A stretch of DNA of 26,326 nucleotides from positions 1-26,326 of the forward strand of contig SLMY01000065.1 in NCBI GenBank assembly GCA_007133255.1, written 5' to 3'. Below the pieces are notes generated by a model. That model was not told where the DNA came from. It did not search any database and saw only the letters and a list, made by a program, of their open reading frames with translations. A program made the translations under genes and the position numbers. Numbering within the stretch: position 1 is the first letter of the stretch; each line of letters opens with the position of its first letter. The DNA comes from Clostridiales bacterium (GTDB lineage: Bacteria > Bacillota > Clostridia > Saccharofermentanales > UBA5734). Below, in pieces: positions 15,649 through 22,545 of the stretch.

Positions 15649-16491
15649 ATGTTACCCGTTATTAATTTTTTTGGTACACCCGTCACTCGGCTCATACTGG
15701 GAGACAACCCGTTCAGCGGGCACTCCTATATACCCGACAAAGCAACCAGTTCTGATATGATCGATTATTACACGGCCAATCAGATCATCAAAACCTTGTT
15801 TGACGCTGAGGAAGCTGGCTATAACACGATGCTGCCTCTGGCGGATCCCTTTATTATGCGGGTGCTGCGTCAGTATCGAAACGAAGGCGGCAAGATGCAC
15901 TTCATCTTTCAGCCTTACCCGGCCATTGATCTGGCAATCAACCTGCGCCAGATGCTGGAGCTGGAACCGATCGCTATTTATCATCAGGGCACAACAACCG
16001 ACGGCCTGCTTGAGGCTGGCGAGTTTGATACACTGATGTCTAATTTAAAACTCATCAAGAAGACAGGGCTGCCGGCAGGTCTTGGCACGCATGTGCCGGA
16101 GACTGTGCTTCGCTCTGAGCAGGAAGGCTGGGGCGCTGATTTTTATATGACCTGCCTGCATAATTCCCGCAAGCGCGGCGCTGAGCCCAGCGGCTTTCTG
16201 ACCGGTAAAGAAAAAACAATTCGCTTTTTTCAGGAAGACAGGCCTTTGATGTTTGATGTGATTGGGCAAGTGGATAAACCTTGCCTGGCCTTTAAGATTT
16301 TCGCCGGCGGCCAGATTTTTCTGGGGCAGGAGGATGAAGCGGTCAGCCGACTGGCGAAAGAAGCGCTTAGCGAGACTTTTAAGCTAATCAAGCCGTCTGA
16401 TGCCGCGGTTGTCGGTGTCTTTCAAAGAGATAAAAACGAGCTTTCTGAAAATGCCCGCCTGGCTCAGGAAGTATTAGACGCGCAGCGATAG
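15649..16491 (+). CDS. Unrecognised protein, probably a TIM-barrel enzyme
   Basis: The protein has 280 residues and is soluble. I do not recognise the family. The pattern of alternating short hydrophobic strands and amphipathic helices (ILGDNPFSGHSY; GYNTMLPLAD; MHFIFQPYPAID; PIAIYHQGTTTDG; PAGLGTHVPETV; WGADFYMTCLHN; CLAFKIFAGG; AAVVGVFQRDK) fits an eightfold beta/alpha barrel. Conserved-looking polar residues sit at strand ends, including D, N and H in GDNPFSGHS, H in YHQGTTT, H in GTHVPE, H in CLHN and K in FKIFAGG, as in aldolase or aldo/keto-reductase-like active sites. I chose ATG 15649 because GGATGGAG lies nine bases before it. ATG 15634 would overlap that site. It is a single gene: a promoter candidate precedes it and a strong terminator follows it. 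Confidence 0.8.
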   Translation: MLPVINFFGTPVTRLILGDNPFSGHSYIPDKATSSDMIDYYTANQIIKTLFDAEEAGYNTMLPLADPFIMRVLRQYRNEGGKMHFIFQPYPAIDLAINLRQMLELEPIAIYHQGTTTDGLLEAGEFDTLMSNLKLIKKTGLPAGLGTHVPETVLRSEQEGWGADFYMTCLHNSRKRGAEPSGFLTGKEKTIRFFQEDRPLMFDVIGQVDKPCLAFKIFAGGQIFLGQEDEAVSRLAKEALSETFKLIKPSDAAVVGVFQRDKNELSENARLAQEVLDAQR

Positions 16492-16523
16492 CGGACAGGA
16501 TCATAACTCCTGCCAGAGCTCTT

Positions 16524-16552
16524 AGCCGGCAGTTATGCTCTGCCGGCTTTTT
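16524..16552 (+). terminator. Rho-independent terminator after the TIM-barrel-like gene
   Basis: AGCCGGCAG (16524-16532) pairs perfectly with CTGCCGGCT (16540-16548) around a 7-nt loop and runs into TTTTT. It lies 33 bp past the stop codon at 16491. Confidence 0.9.
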
Positions 16553-16612
16553 GACGCGCCAGATATGCTGCGCTTTGTCAGCGAATAAGTCAGATAGACC
16601 AGCCCAACCTAA

Positions 16613-16661
16613 AACCTTACTTTCGTCAGGTCACATAAAAGACCTGTCGTTTTATTATAAA
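16613..16661 (+). promoter_or_regulatory. Operator and -10 of the ABC exporter operon
   Basis: AACCTTAC (16613-16620), TTTC, GTCAGGTC (16625-16632) matches the palindrome before the MFS gene at 17 of 20 positions. An overlapping dyad, CAGGTC (16627-16632) / GACCTG (16641-16646), follows. The probable -10, TATAAA, is at 16656-16661, 23 bp past the operator, much like the 20 bp at the MFS gene. The hexamer at the -35 position (ACATAA) is poor. Confidence 0.55.
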
Positions 16662-16678
16662 ACCAGAAAACGAAAAGA

Positions 16679-16698
16679 CCAGCCGGACAGGCGGCTGG
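16679..16698 (+). promoter_or_regulatory. Leader hairpin just before the ABC ATPase ribosome binding site
   Basis: CCAGCCG (16679-16685) pairs with CGGCTGG (16692-16698) around GACAGG, a perfect 7-bp stem. It ends 7 bases before GGGAGG (16706-16711). No T-run follows, so it is not a terminator. It may stabilise the mRNA or affect translation. Confidence 0.45.
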
Positions 16699-16720
16699 AA
16701 ATAATGGGAGGTAACTCATA

Positions 16721-17641
16721 ATGAAGACACTGGAAACAAAATCACTGGATAAGTTTTATGGTAAGTTTCAAGCGCTGGATAAGGTAGACCTGACACTGGA
16801 ACAAGGAGAGGTACTCGGCTTTTTAGGACCGAACGGCGCGGGAAAAACAACAACGATCCGAATTTTACTGGGGCTGCTGCGAAAGAACAGTGGTGAAGCA
16901 AAGCTTTTTGGGCTTGACGCCTGGCAGGACTCCGTGAAGATTCATCGCCGGCTGGCCTATGTGCCTGGTGATGTCAATCTCTGGCCGAACCTGACTGGGG
17001 GTGAGGTGATTGATCTGTTCAGCAAACTGCGCGGCGGTATTGATTACAAGCGCAGAGAGCAGCTGATGAACCGCTTCGACCTGGATCCGACTAAAAAATG
17101 CAGTACTTACTCAAAAGGTAATCGACAGAAAGTCGGCCTGATCGCCGCTTTCGCTTCTGATGTTGATCTTTATATACTCGATGAGCCAACTTCAGGTCTT
17201 GACCCGCTGATGATGTCTGTCTTCCAGGATTGTGTTCTGGAGATGAAACAGCAGGGTAAAACAGTTCTGATGTCGAGCCATATTCTGGCGGATGTTGAGA
17301 AACTGTGTGACCGGATCAGCATCATCCGCAAAGGGCAGATTGTTGAGACAGGCAGCCTGTCACAGCTGCGGCAGAAAGCCAGGACAACGATTCTGGTTGA
17401 GACCGGTCGGCCGGTGACAGGTCTTGACACAATCGCTCCGGTTTATAACCTGCGCCAAAAAGACAATCAGTATCAGTTTGAGATTGATAACGCACATATT
17501 GACCCGGTTATGCAGTATCTGGCCGGGCGTCATATAAAACAGCTGACCAGCACACCACCCAGCCTTGAAGATTTATTCATGCGTCATTATGGTGATGAAC
17601 TGGCAGAGCTCAACAGCAGAAAGGAAGGCAAATCAGCATGA
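16721..17641 (+). CDS. ABC exporter ATP-binding subunit
   Basis: This 306-residue protein is the nucleotide-binding subunit of an ABC-2-type exporter. Walker A is GPNGAGKTT at about residues 38-46. The signature motif is YSKGNRQKVG, a form common in drug-export ATPases. Walker B is DLYILDEPTSGLD, followed by the D-loop and the switch histidine in MSSHIL. The C-terminal ~85 residues (TILVETGRPVTGLDTI onwards) form the extra domain found in this group. It powers the permease encoded next, with which it overlaps by four bases (ATGA). GGGAGG stands nine bases before the ATG. Upstream lie a hairpin and an operator nearly identical to that of the MFS exporter. It belongs with antibiotic/polyketide exporters; the substrate is unknown. 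Confidence 0.93.
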   Translation: MKTLETKSLDKFYGKFQALDKVDLTLEQGEVLGFLGPNGAGKTTTIRILLGLLRKNSGEAKLFGLDAWQDSVKIHRRLAYVPGDVNLWPNLTGGEVIDLFSKLRGGIDYKRREQLMNRFDLDPTKKCSTYSKGNRQKVGLIAAFASDVDLYILDEPTSGLDPLMMSVFQDCVLEMKQQGKTVLMSSHILADVEKLCDRISIIRKGQIVETGSLSQLRQKARTTILVETGRPVTGLDTIAPVYNLRQKDNQYQFEIDNAHIDPVMQYLAGRHIKQLTSTPPSLEDLFMRHYGDELAELNSRKEGKSA

Positions 17642-19239
17642 AGAAACAAGATTTTATCGGCACAAAATCATTAGTCAAACTGGCTCTGCGCCGTGACCGG
17701 ATCAGGATACCGGCCTGGGTACTGGCGATTGGTCTCTATTCAGCTTTGGTTATTGTCGCGTACGCTGAATTCTCAGCGAAGGAAATGCAGGAATTGATCA
17801 CGATGGCTTCGATCAGCCAGGGTATGCGGATGCTGGTATCGCCTATCGCTTCCGACCAGGTTGGACAGTTGGGTTCGTTCTTCTTGTTCCGGACATCCTT
17901 TTTACTCAGTATTATCGTTTCCATGATGAATATTCAGCTGGTTACTCGTCATACCCGGCACAATGAGGAATCTGGTTGTGCGGAAATGATCAGCTCCACG
18001 GTTGCCGGTCGGTATGCCAGCCTGGCGGCCAGCCTGATCACGGCGTTTATCGCTAATCTTACGCTTTTCGCGCTTTTTGTCCTTGGCTTTATCGCCAGCG
18101 GTCTTCCTTTAGAAGGTTCCATCGCGGCGGCAGCTTCGTTCGCCCTTATTGGCATGGTCTTTGCCTGTGTCGCGGCGGTGACGTCTCAGCTTTCTGAAAG
18201 CAGCCGCGGCGCTTCAGGGCTGGCATCTATCACTTTCGCGCTGGCCTTCTTCATTAACGCGATCGGAAACGTCATGGGAACTGTCCATGAGCAGTCGATG
18301 GGGTTTTCCAGCAGCTGGATTGCCTGGCTCTCACCTGTAGGCTGGGTTAATCAGACGCAGGCTTTTGACCAGAATCGTTTCGCTGTTCTGCTGCTGTTTG
18401 CCGGCCTCATGCTCATTTTATTCCCGGCAGCGGTCTGGCTTAGCAAACGCCGTGACATCGGGCGGGGGATACTGCCTGCCAGACGCGGCCCAGCCAGGGC
18501 GTCGCGCTTTCTGACCAGCGCTCCTGGCCTGGCCTGGCGCCTGCAGAGAAAAACACTGCTCAGCTGGATGGTGATCATGCTGCTGATCGGGATTACCTTT
18601 GGCGCTGTCAGCCAGGAGTATGGCGCTTCAATTGAGCAGATTGATGTTTTCCAGCAGTTTTTGCTGTCAGCCGACTATTTCATCTTCTCTATGATCGCGA
18701 TTGTTTCTTCGGTCCTGAGCTTGTTTACACTGCAAAGCCTGTTACGGATGCGTTCAGAAGAAGCAGAAGGTCCGCTGGAAACATTCCTCTCCACCCCTGT
18801 CAGGCGTTTCACCTGGATGCTTAGTTTTATCGGTTTCAGCCTTTTAGGAACGCTTGTCCTGTTGATTACATTCGCGTCTGGAGCGGGCCTCGCGGCACAG
18901 TCAAGCGCTTCGGAGACAGTTGAGTTTATCAAGGCTTCTCTTTATCATGGCAGTGCCATTCTTGTGATTGCCGGTCTGGTTATTACGATGTTTGGCCTGG
19001 TACCCAAAATAGCCAGGGGCTTTTCTTGGATCCTTGTCATGATCGCTGTTCTGATCGGACCTGTTTTAGGCCCGATGCTGAATTTACCTGAATCAATTCA
19101 TAATCTGTCTCCCTTTACACATATCGCTTTGCAGCCTGATCAGACATCCACCGCCGCGCTTGTCATACTGACAGGTATTGGACTGCTGCTCACCTTAACC
19201 GGACTTGCCGCGTTCAGCCGCCGTAGTTTAAAACTATAA
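17638..19239 (+). CDS. ABC exporter permease, TnrB-like (polyketide-antibiotic exporter family)
   Basis: The protein has 533 residues and about 12 hydrophobic segments in two homologous halves of six, the architecture of the TnrB/tetronasin-resistance permeases (COG3559). Each half carries the family's cytoplasmic motif: RHTRHNEESGCAEMISSTVAG in the first and RMRSEEAEGPLETFLSTPVRR in the second, both of the form T/S-R-x-E-E-x-G-x-x-E. The two halves are joined by a basic loop (SKRRDIGRGILPARRGPARA). With the upstream ATPase it should export a hydrophobic compound across the cytoplasmic membrane. Its start codon overlaps the ATPase stop, so translation is coupled. A small protein gene follows after 20 bp and then a terminator, making a three-gene operon. 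Confidence 0.92.
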   Translation: MKKQDFIGTKSLVKLALRRDRIRIPAWVLAIGLYSALVIVAYAEFSAKEMQELITMASISQGMRMLVSPIASDQVGQLGSFFLFRTSFLLSIIVSMMNIQLVTRHTRHNEESGCAEMISSTVAGRYASLAASLITAFIANLTLFALFVLGFIASGLPLEGSIAAAASFALIGMVFACVAAVTSQLSESSRGASGLASITFALAFFINAIGNVMGTVHEQSMGFSSSWIAWLSPVGWVNQTQAFDQNRFAVLLLFAGLMLILFPAAVWLSKRRDIGRGILPARRGPARASRFLTSAPGLAWRLQRKTLLSWMVIMLLIGITFGAVSQEYGASIEQIDVFQQFLLSADYFIFSMIAIVSSVLSLFTLQSLLRMRSEEAEGPLETFLSTPVRRFTWMLSFIGFSLLGTLVLLITFASGAGLAAQSSASETVEFIKASLYHGSAILVIAGLVITMFGLVPKIARGFSWILVMIAVLIGPVLGPMLNLPESIHNLSPFTHIALQPDQTSTAALVILTGIGLLLTLTGLAAFSRRSLKL

Positions 19240-19259
19240 CAGCCGCTGGAGAAAGAAGG

Positions 19260-19520
19260 ATGATTATGCGACATGATGAGTCTTTTACTGATGATCAGAA
19301 TCAGTTTTGGTGGTCCTTTTCGCTGTTGATTGATTCACAGTCTGACATGTGGATTACGCATTGCTTTGATGATGTGACCATTCAAAGCCGGGAGAATCAG
19401 ACGCAGGTCTTTGGATCAGCAGAAGACATTTCTGCCGTATACGGACTGATCACGGGGCTGAGAGATATGGGCACAACCATACTTTATCTTGAGATTAAAA
19501 GAGAAAGCAAGGGTGACTAG
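19260..19520 (+). CDS. Small protein of unknown function in the ABC exporter operon
   Basis: The protein has 86 residues (84 if the second ATG, 19266, is used). GGAG and AAGAAGG precede the starts, so both are plausible. It is soluble and acidic, rich in aromatic residues at the start (NQFWWSFSLLIDSQSDMW), with no cysteine pair or membrane segment. The alternation of strands and one helix (EDISAVYGLITGLRDMG, then TTILYLEIKRE) suggests a compact alpha/beta fold. I do not recognise a family. It begins 20 bp after the permease and ends about 100 bp before a strong terminator, so it is the last gene of the exporter operon. It could be an accessory or regulatory subunit, which is an inference from position only. 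Confidence 0.7.
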   Translation: MIMRHDESFTDDQNQFWWSFSLLIDSQSDMWITHCFDDVTIQSRENQTQVFGSAEDISAVYGLITGLRDMGTTILYLEIKRESKGD

Positions 19521-19621
19521 ATTGAAGCATAAATTTTCATGAAATATGTGGCTTGATCAACAGGGCTGTCTGGCCAAAACGTTAACATAAGCGCTGATAA
19601 ATGAAAAGAAGATCTTTTGCT

Positions 19622-19654
19622 ACTGGCCGGCGGACAACGCTGGCCAGTTTCTTT
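19622..19654 (+). terminator. Rho-independent terminator of the ABC exporter operon
   Basis: ACTGGCCGGC (19622-19631) pairs with GCTGGCCAGT (19639-19648), ten pairs including one G-U, around a 7-nt loop. It continues into TTTCTTT. Confidence 0.85.
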
Positions 19655-19745
19655 ATATCCTGCCGCTTTTTGTTTATTTTCTTGAAGGGATGGCCGCGAC
19701 ACAATTGTTCTTACAGGAAAATGGAAAACCGCTTTAAAATACAAA

Positions 19746-19785
19746 TTGAAATGTAGCTTACGATATGATATGATAATGATTACTA
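19746..19785 (+). promoter_or_regulatory. Promoter of the radical SAM gene overlapped by a Fur-like box
   Basis: TTGAAA (19746-19751), a 17-bp spacer and TATGAT (19769-19774) make a good sigma-A-type promoter. TGATAAT-G-ATTACTA (19771-19785) lies over the -10. It matches the 7-1-7 Fur-family box (TGATAAT, one base, ATTATCA) at 12 of 14 positions. A further ATTATC at 19792-19797 mirrors GATAAT. Iron-dependent repression is plausible for an iron-sulfur enzyme, but AT-rich DNA gives chance matches. Confidence 0.5.
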
Positions 19786-19879
19786 CATGTTATTATCTTT
19801 GATATACTGAGAATTAAAGGACACTGCTGTTCTCACATGCAGGCGAAGATATAAACAAAAAAGATCGTTAGGTGATGAT

Positions 19880-21361
19880 ATGAATATACTGCTCGTTTAT
19901 CCTGAGTTCCCCGATACCTTCTGGAGTTTCAAACACGCGCTGAAATTCATACGCAAGCGTGCGGGCGCGCCGCCGCTTGGCCTGTTGACAGTCGCAGCCA
20001 TGCTGCCCAAAAGCTGGAACCTGCGCCTGATCGACCTGAACATAGAAAAGCTGAAGCAAGATGACCTGGACTGGGCCAATTATGTGATGATCAGCGCCAT
20101 GATTGTCCAGCGCGATTCAGCCACACAGTTGGTTGAACGCTGCAAAAAGGCCGGAGTAAAGATGATTGCCGGCGGGCCGCTGTTTACCATGGAATACAGC
20201 CATTTTCCAGATATTGATTACTTTGTCCTTAACGAAGCTGAGCTGACGCTGCCGCCTTTTCTGGAAGATCTGGAGAAAGGATGTGCCAGGCGTATCTACA
20301 GGTCTGCCAAATTTCCTGACATCCGTCAGACACCTATGCCGCTCTGGCATCTGGCGAAACTGAAATACTACGTCACCGTCTCTGTCCAGTTTTCAAGGGG
20401 TTGCCCATTCGGCTGTGATTTTTGCAATGTCACCAGCCTGCTTGGACATCGGCCGCGCACGAAATCAGCCGATCAGATGATTGGTGAGCTGGACAGTCTT
20501 TACCAGGCGGGCTGGCGCGGTGGTGTTTTCTTTGTTGATGATAATTTTATCTGCAATAAACAACAGCTTAAAACACAGCTGCTGCCAGCGCTGATAAACT
20601 GGCGAAAAGATAAAACAGGCATGCCGTTTAATACTGAAGTATCAATCAACCTGGCAGATGATCCCGAGTTGGTCAATCTGATGACAGAAGCTGGTTTTGA
20701 TACAATTTTTGTTGGGATTGAAACACCAAACGAAGACAGCCTGGCCGAATGCAACAAGTCTCAAAACAGGGGCAGGGATCTTCTGGACAGTGTCCGTTTC
20801 CTGCATGAATCGGGCCTGCAGGTGCAGGGCGGTTTCATTGTTGGCTTTGACAGTGACACACCTGATATTTTTGACCAGCAGATCAGCTTCATCCAAAAAA
20901 GCGGTATTGTCACAGCGATGGTTGGTTTGCTGCAAGCTCCGACCGGCACCCGTTTGTTTGAACGAATGGAAAAAGAGGGCCGGCTTGTCACTCATGATAT
21001 GTCGGGAAGTAATACAGATGGTTCGACCAATATTATCCCGAAGATGGGACTCGACAAACTTCTGGAAGGGTATCATCAGCTGCTCAGGCAGATCTACTCA
21101 CCGAAATACTACTATGCTCGTGTTTTGACGTTCCTGAGGCAGTGTCCGCTGCCTAAGATCAAATATCATCTGGATTTCCAGTATTTTCTGGCGCTCTGGC
21201 GCTCTATCATCCGACTGGGTTTATTAGGAGCAGAGAGGCTTCAGTTCTGGAAAATGTTTTTCTGGACATTGCTGCGTCGTCCGCGTCTTTTTCCGCTCGC
21301 CATTACCCTGTCCATTTACGGCTATCATTTCCGTAAAATCGCATATTCAGTTGCCAGATAA
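19880..21361 (+). CDS. B12-binding-domain radical SAM protein with a DUF4070-like C-terminus
   Basis: The protein has 493 residues. The first ~140 form a Rossmann-like cobalamin-binding-type domain (MNILLVYPEFP; APPLGLLTVAAMLP; MIAGGPLFT; YFVLNEAE) without the DxHxxG motif, as is usual in class B radical SAM enzymes. The radical SAM core follows with C175, C179 and C182 in SRGCPFGCDFC, which bind a 4Fe-4S cluster, then FFVDDNFICN and FVGIETPNEDSL. The C-terminal ~150 residues (GLLQAPTGTRLFERMEKEGR; YSPKYYYARVLTFLR) match the DUF4070 pattern seen in proteins such as the hopanoid C-3 methylase. It likely methylates or rearranges a lipid or small molecule, but the substrate is unknown. It is not of the sulfatase-maturase type. 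AGGTGATG precedes the ATG. It is a single gene with its own promoter. Confidence 0.9.
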   Translation: MNILLVYPEFPDTFWSFKHALKFIRKRAGAPPLGLLTVAAMLPKSWNLRLIDLNIEKLKQDDLDWANYVMISAMIVQRDSATQLVERCKKAGVKMIAGGPLFTMEYSHFPDIDYFVLNEAELTLPPFLEDLEKGCARRIYRSAKFPDIRQTPMPLWHLAKLKYYVTVSVQFSRGCPFGCDFCNVTSLLGHRPRTKSADQMIGELDSLYQAGWRGGVFFVDDNFICNKQQLKTQLLPALINWRKDKTGMPFNTEVSINLADDPELVNLMTEAGFDTIFVGIETPNEDSLAECNKSQNRGRDLLDSVRFLHESGLQVQGGFIVGFDSDTPDIFDQQISFIQKSGIVTAMVGLLQAPTGTRLFERMEKEGRLVTHDMSGSNTDGSTNIIPKMGLDKLLEGYHQLLRQIYSPKYYYARVLTFLRQCPLPKIKYHLDFQYFLALWRSIIRLGLLGAERLQFWKMFFWTLLRRPRLFPLAITLSIYGYHFRKIAYSVAR

Positions 21362-21415
21362 ACAGCTCACTATACATAATATAGCTTCACTGCCGTCTTA
21401 CGACGCCAGTATCAC

Positions 21416-21444
21416 AAGCGCCTGCCGTGAAAAACCTGGCGCTT
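21416..21444 (+). terminator. Possible terminator hairpin after the radical SAM gene
   Basis: AAGCGCC (21416-21422) pairs with GGCGCTT (21438-21444) around a 15-nt loop, 55 bp past the stop codon. Only two Ts follow the stem (TTCACCC), so termination here would be weak. Confidence 0.35.
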
Positions 21445-21576
21445 CACCCATGTTGCACTTTTCAAGCCTGGTTTTAGTCTGTATACTGGATGTTAAGAAA
21501 AACCCACTGTGTTAACTGAAACGTGAATCATGGCGCTTACAGTGCAGCCAGGCAGATATTCAAAGTGATTGTCTGC

Positions 21577-21602
21577 CTATAAAAGTATTATACGAGTGGA
21601 GG
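21577..21602 (+). promoter_or_regulatory. Shared promoter/leader module, copy 2
   Basis: It is identical to the module at 6297-6322 except at two positions (T for G at the tenth base, T for C at the twenty-first). It ends in GGAGG seven bases before the amidohydrolase start codon. The DNA further upstream is not similar between the two loci, so the match is confined to the element. Confidence 0.55.
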
Positions 21603-21609
21603 GGTGAAG

Positions 21610-22545
21610 ATGAATATTGACGCGCATGTACATTTAGTTGGTGATGGCTGGATAGAGGAACGCTTCTTTTTAAACCTGGCACGGCTTGTCGCTGCTGACG
21701 CGGGAAAATCGACAGGAACATTTCCAGAACCGGCTTCAATGCTGGACGCGATTAAAGACGCGTTGTTTGATACAAGCGGTGACACGCTGATCCGTGAAAT
21801 GGACGCGGCCGATGTGAGCAAAGCCTGCGTTTTCACTGTTGATTATGGACTTCTGACCGGCGAACCGGCTGTATCTATTGAACAGCAGAACAAGACAATC
21901 GCGGACGCTGTCAAGCGCTATCCCGACCGGCTTGATGGTTTTTTCAGCATCGATCCCCGGCGTCCCGGCGCGCTGGCGCTCTTTCGCCGCGGTGTTGAGG
22001 AATGGGGCCTGAAAGGTCTCAAACTTCATCCTGCTTCAGGATGGTATCCGTATGATGAAGCTTTTTTCCCGCTTTACCAGCAGTGCCAGGACTATCAGCT
22101 GCCGCTTCTGATCCATACCGGCGGCCAGCCGGCGCCCATGAAGTCTCGCTTTGGGCGGCCTGCCTATGTTGATGATGTCGCCGCGGCTTTTCCTGAGCTT
22201 AGCATTATTATGGCCCACTGTGGTTATAACTGGTGGGAAGAAGCGCTGATGGTCTGCAATATGAAGGCGAACTGCCTGGTTGATTTTTCCGGCTGGCAGC
22301 AGTCTTTTCTAAGATATCCAGATCATTTTTACCGAGTGCTGAGACAAGTGCTCGATACCATTGGCCCCTGGCGTATTCTCTTTGGTTCAGACGGCCCTTA
22401 TCTGAATGTTGTCTGTCCTTTGAAAAACTGGGTTGGCGCGTTTCGCGATCCTCAGAACTGGCCTGAAGGGATTACCTTTACTGATGATGAGATTGATATC
22501 ATCATGGGCCGGGCGTTCAGCCGGCTGCTTGATCCAGTCAATTGA
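21610..22545 (+). CDS. Amidohydrolase-2 family metal-dependent hydrolase
   Basis: The protein has 311 residues and a TIM-barrel fold. The metal motif DAHVHLVG stands at the very N-terminus. H in LKLHPASGWYPYDE, H in LLIHTGGQ, H in IIMAHCGYNWW and the late aspartate in ILFGSDGPYL complete the usual set of the PF04909 group, which hydrolyses or decarboxylates small cyclic or carboxylated substrates. I chose ATG 21610 because GGAGGGG lies before it and the metal motif follows immediately; the GTG at 21604 overlaps the ribosome binding site region. It shares a 26-bp upstream module with the oxidoreductase gene at 6331, hinting at a common pathway. Its last 8 bp overlap the end of the convergent LuxR gene. 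Confidence 0.9.
   Translation: MNIDAHVHLVGDGWIEERFFLNLARLVAADAGKSTGTFPEPASMLDAIKDALFDTSGDTLIREMDAADVSKACVFTVDYGLLTGEPAVSIEQQNKTIADAVKRYPDRLDGFFSIDPRRPGALALFRRGVEEWGLKGLKLHPASGWYPYDEAFFPLYQQCQDYQLPLLIHTGGQPAPMKSRFGRPAYVDDVAAAFPELSIIMAHCGYNWWEEALMVCNMKANCLVDFSGWQQSFLRYPDHFYRVLRQVLDTIGPWRILFGSDGPYLNVVCPLKNWVGAFRDPQNWPEGITFTDDEIDIIMGRAFSRLLDPVN

Larger units (their letters stand above)
19521..19879. other. Gap holding a terminator and an iron-box-like promoter
   Basis: The 359 bp contain the terminator of the exporter operon (19622-19654) and the promoter of the radical SAM gene (19746-19785). A 75-codon minus-strand frame (19517-19744) has no ribosome binding site or domain and runs through the terminator, so it is not a gene. 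Nothing else was seen. Confidence 0.55.

Noticed and set aside
19517..19744. 75-codon minus-strand frame after the exporter operon
   Set aside because: It crosses the intrinsic terminator and has no start signal.
20642..21128. Two ~143-codon frames inside the radical SAM gene
   Set aside because: They are shadows in other frames of a gene with clear cluster-binding motifs.
19880..21361. The radical SAM protein as the sulfatase maturase
   Set aside because: It has a B12-binding-type N-terminus and a DUF4070-like C-terminus and lacks the C-terminal cysteine-rich SPASM domain expected of anaerobic sulfatase maturases.
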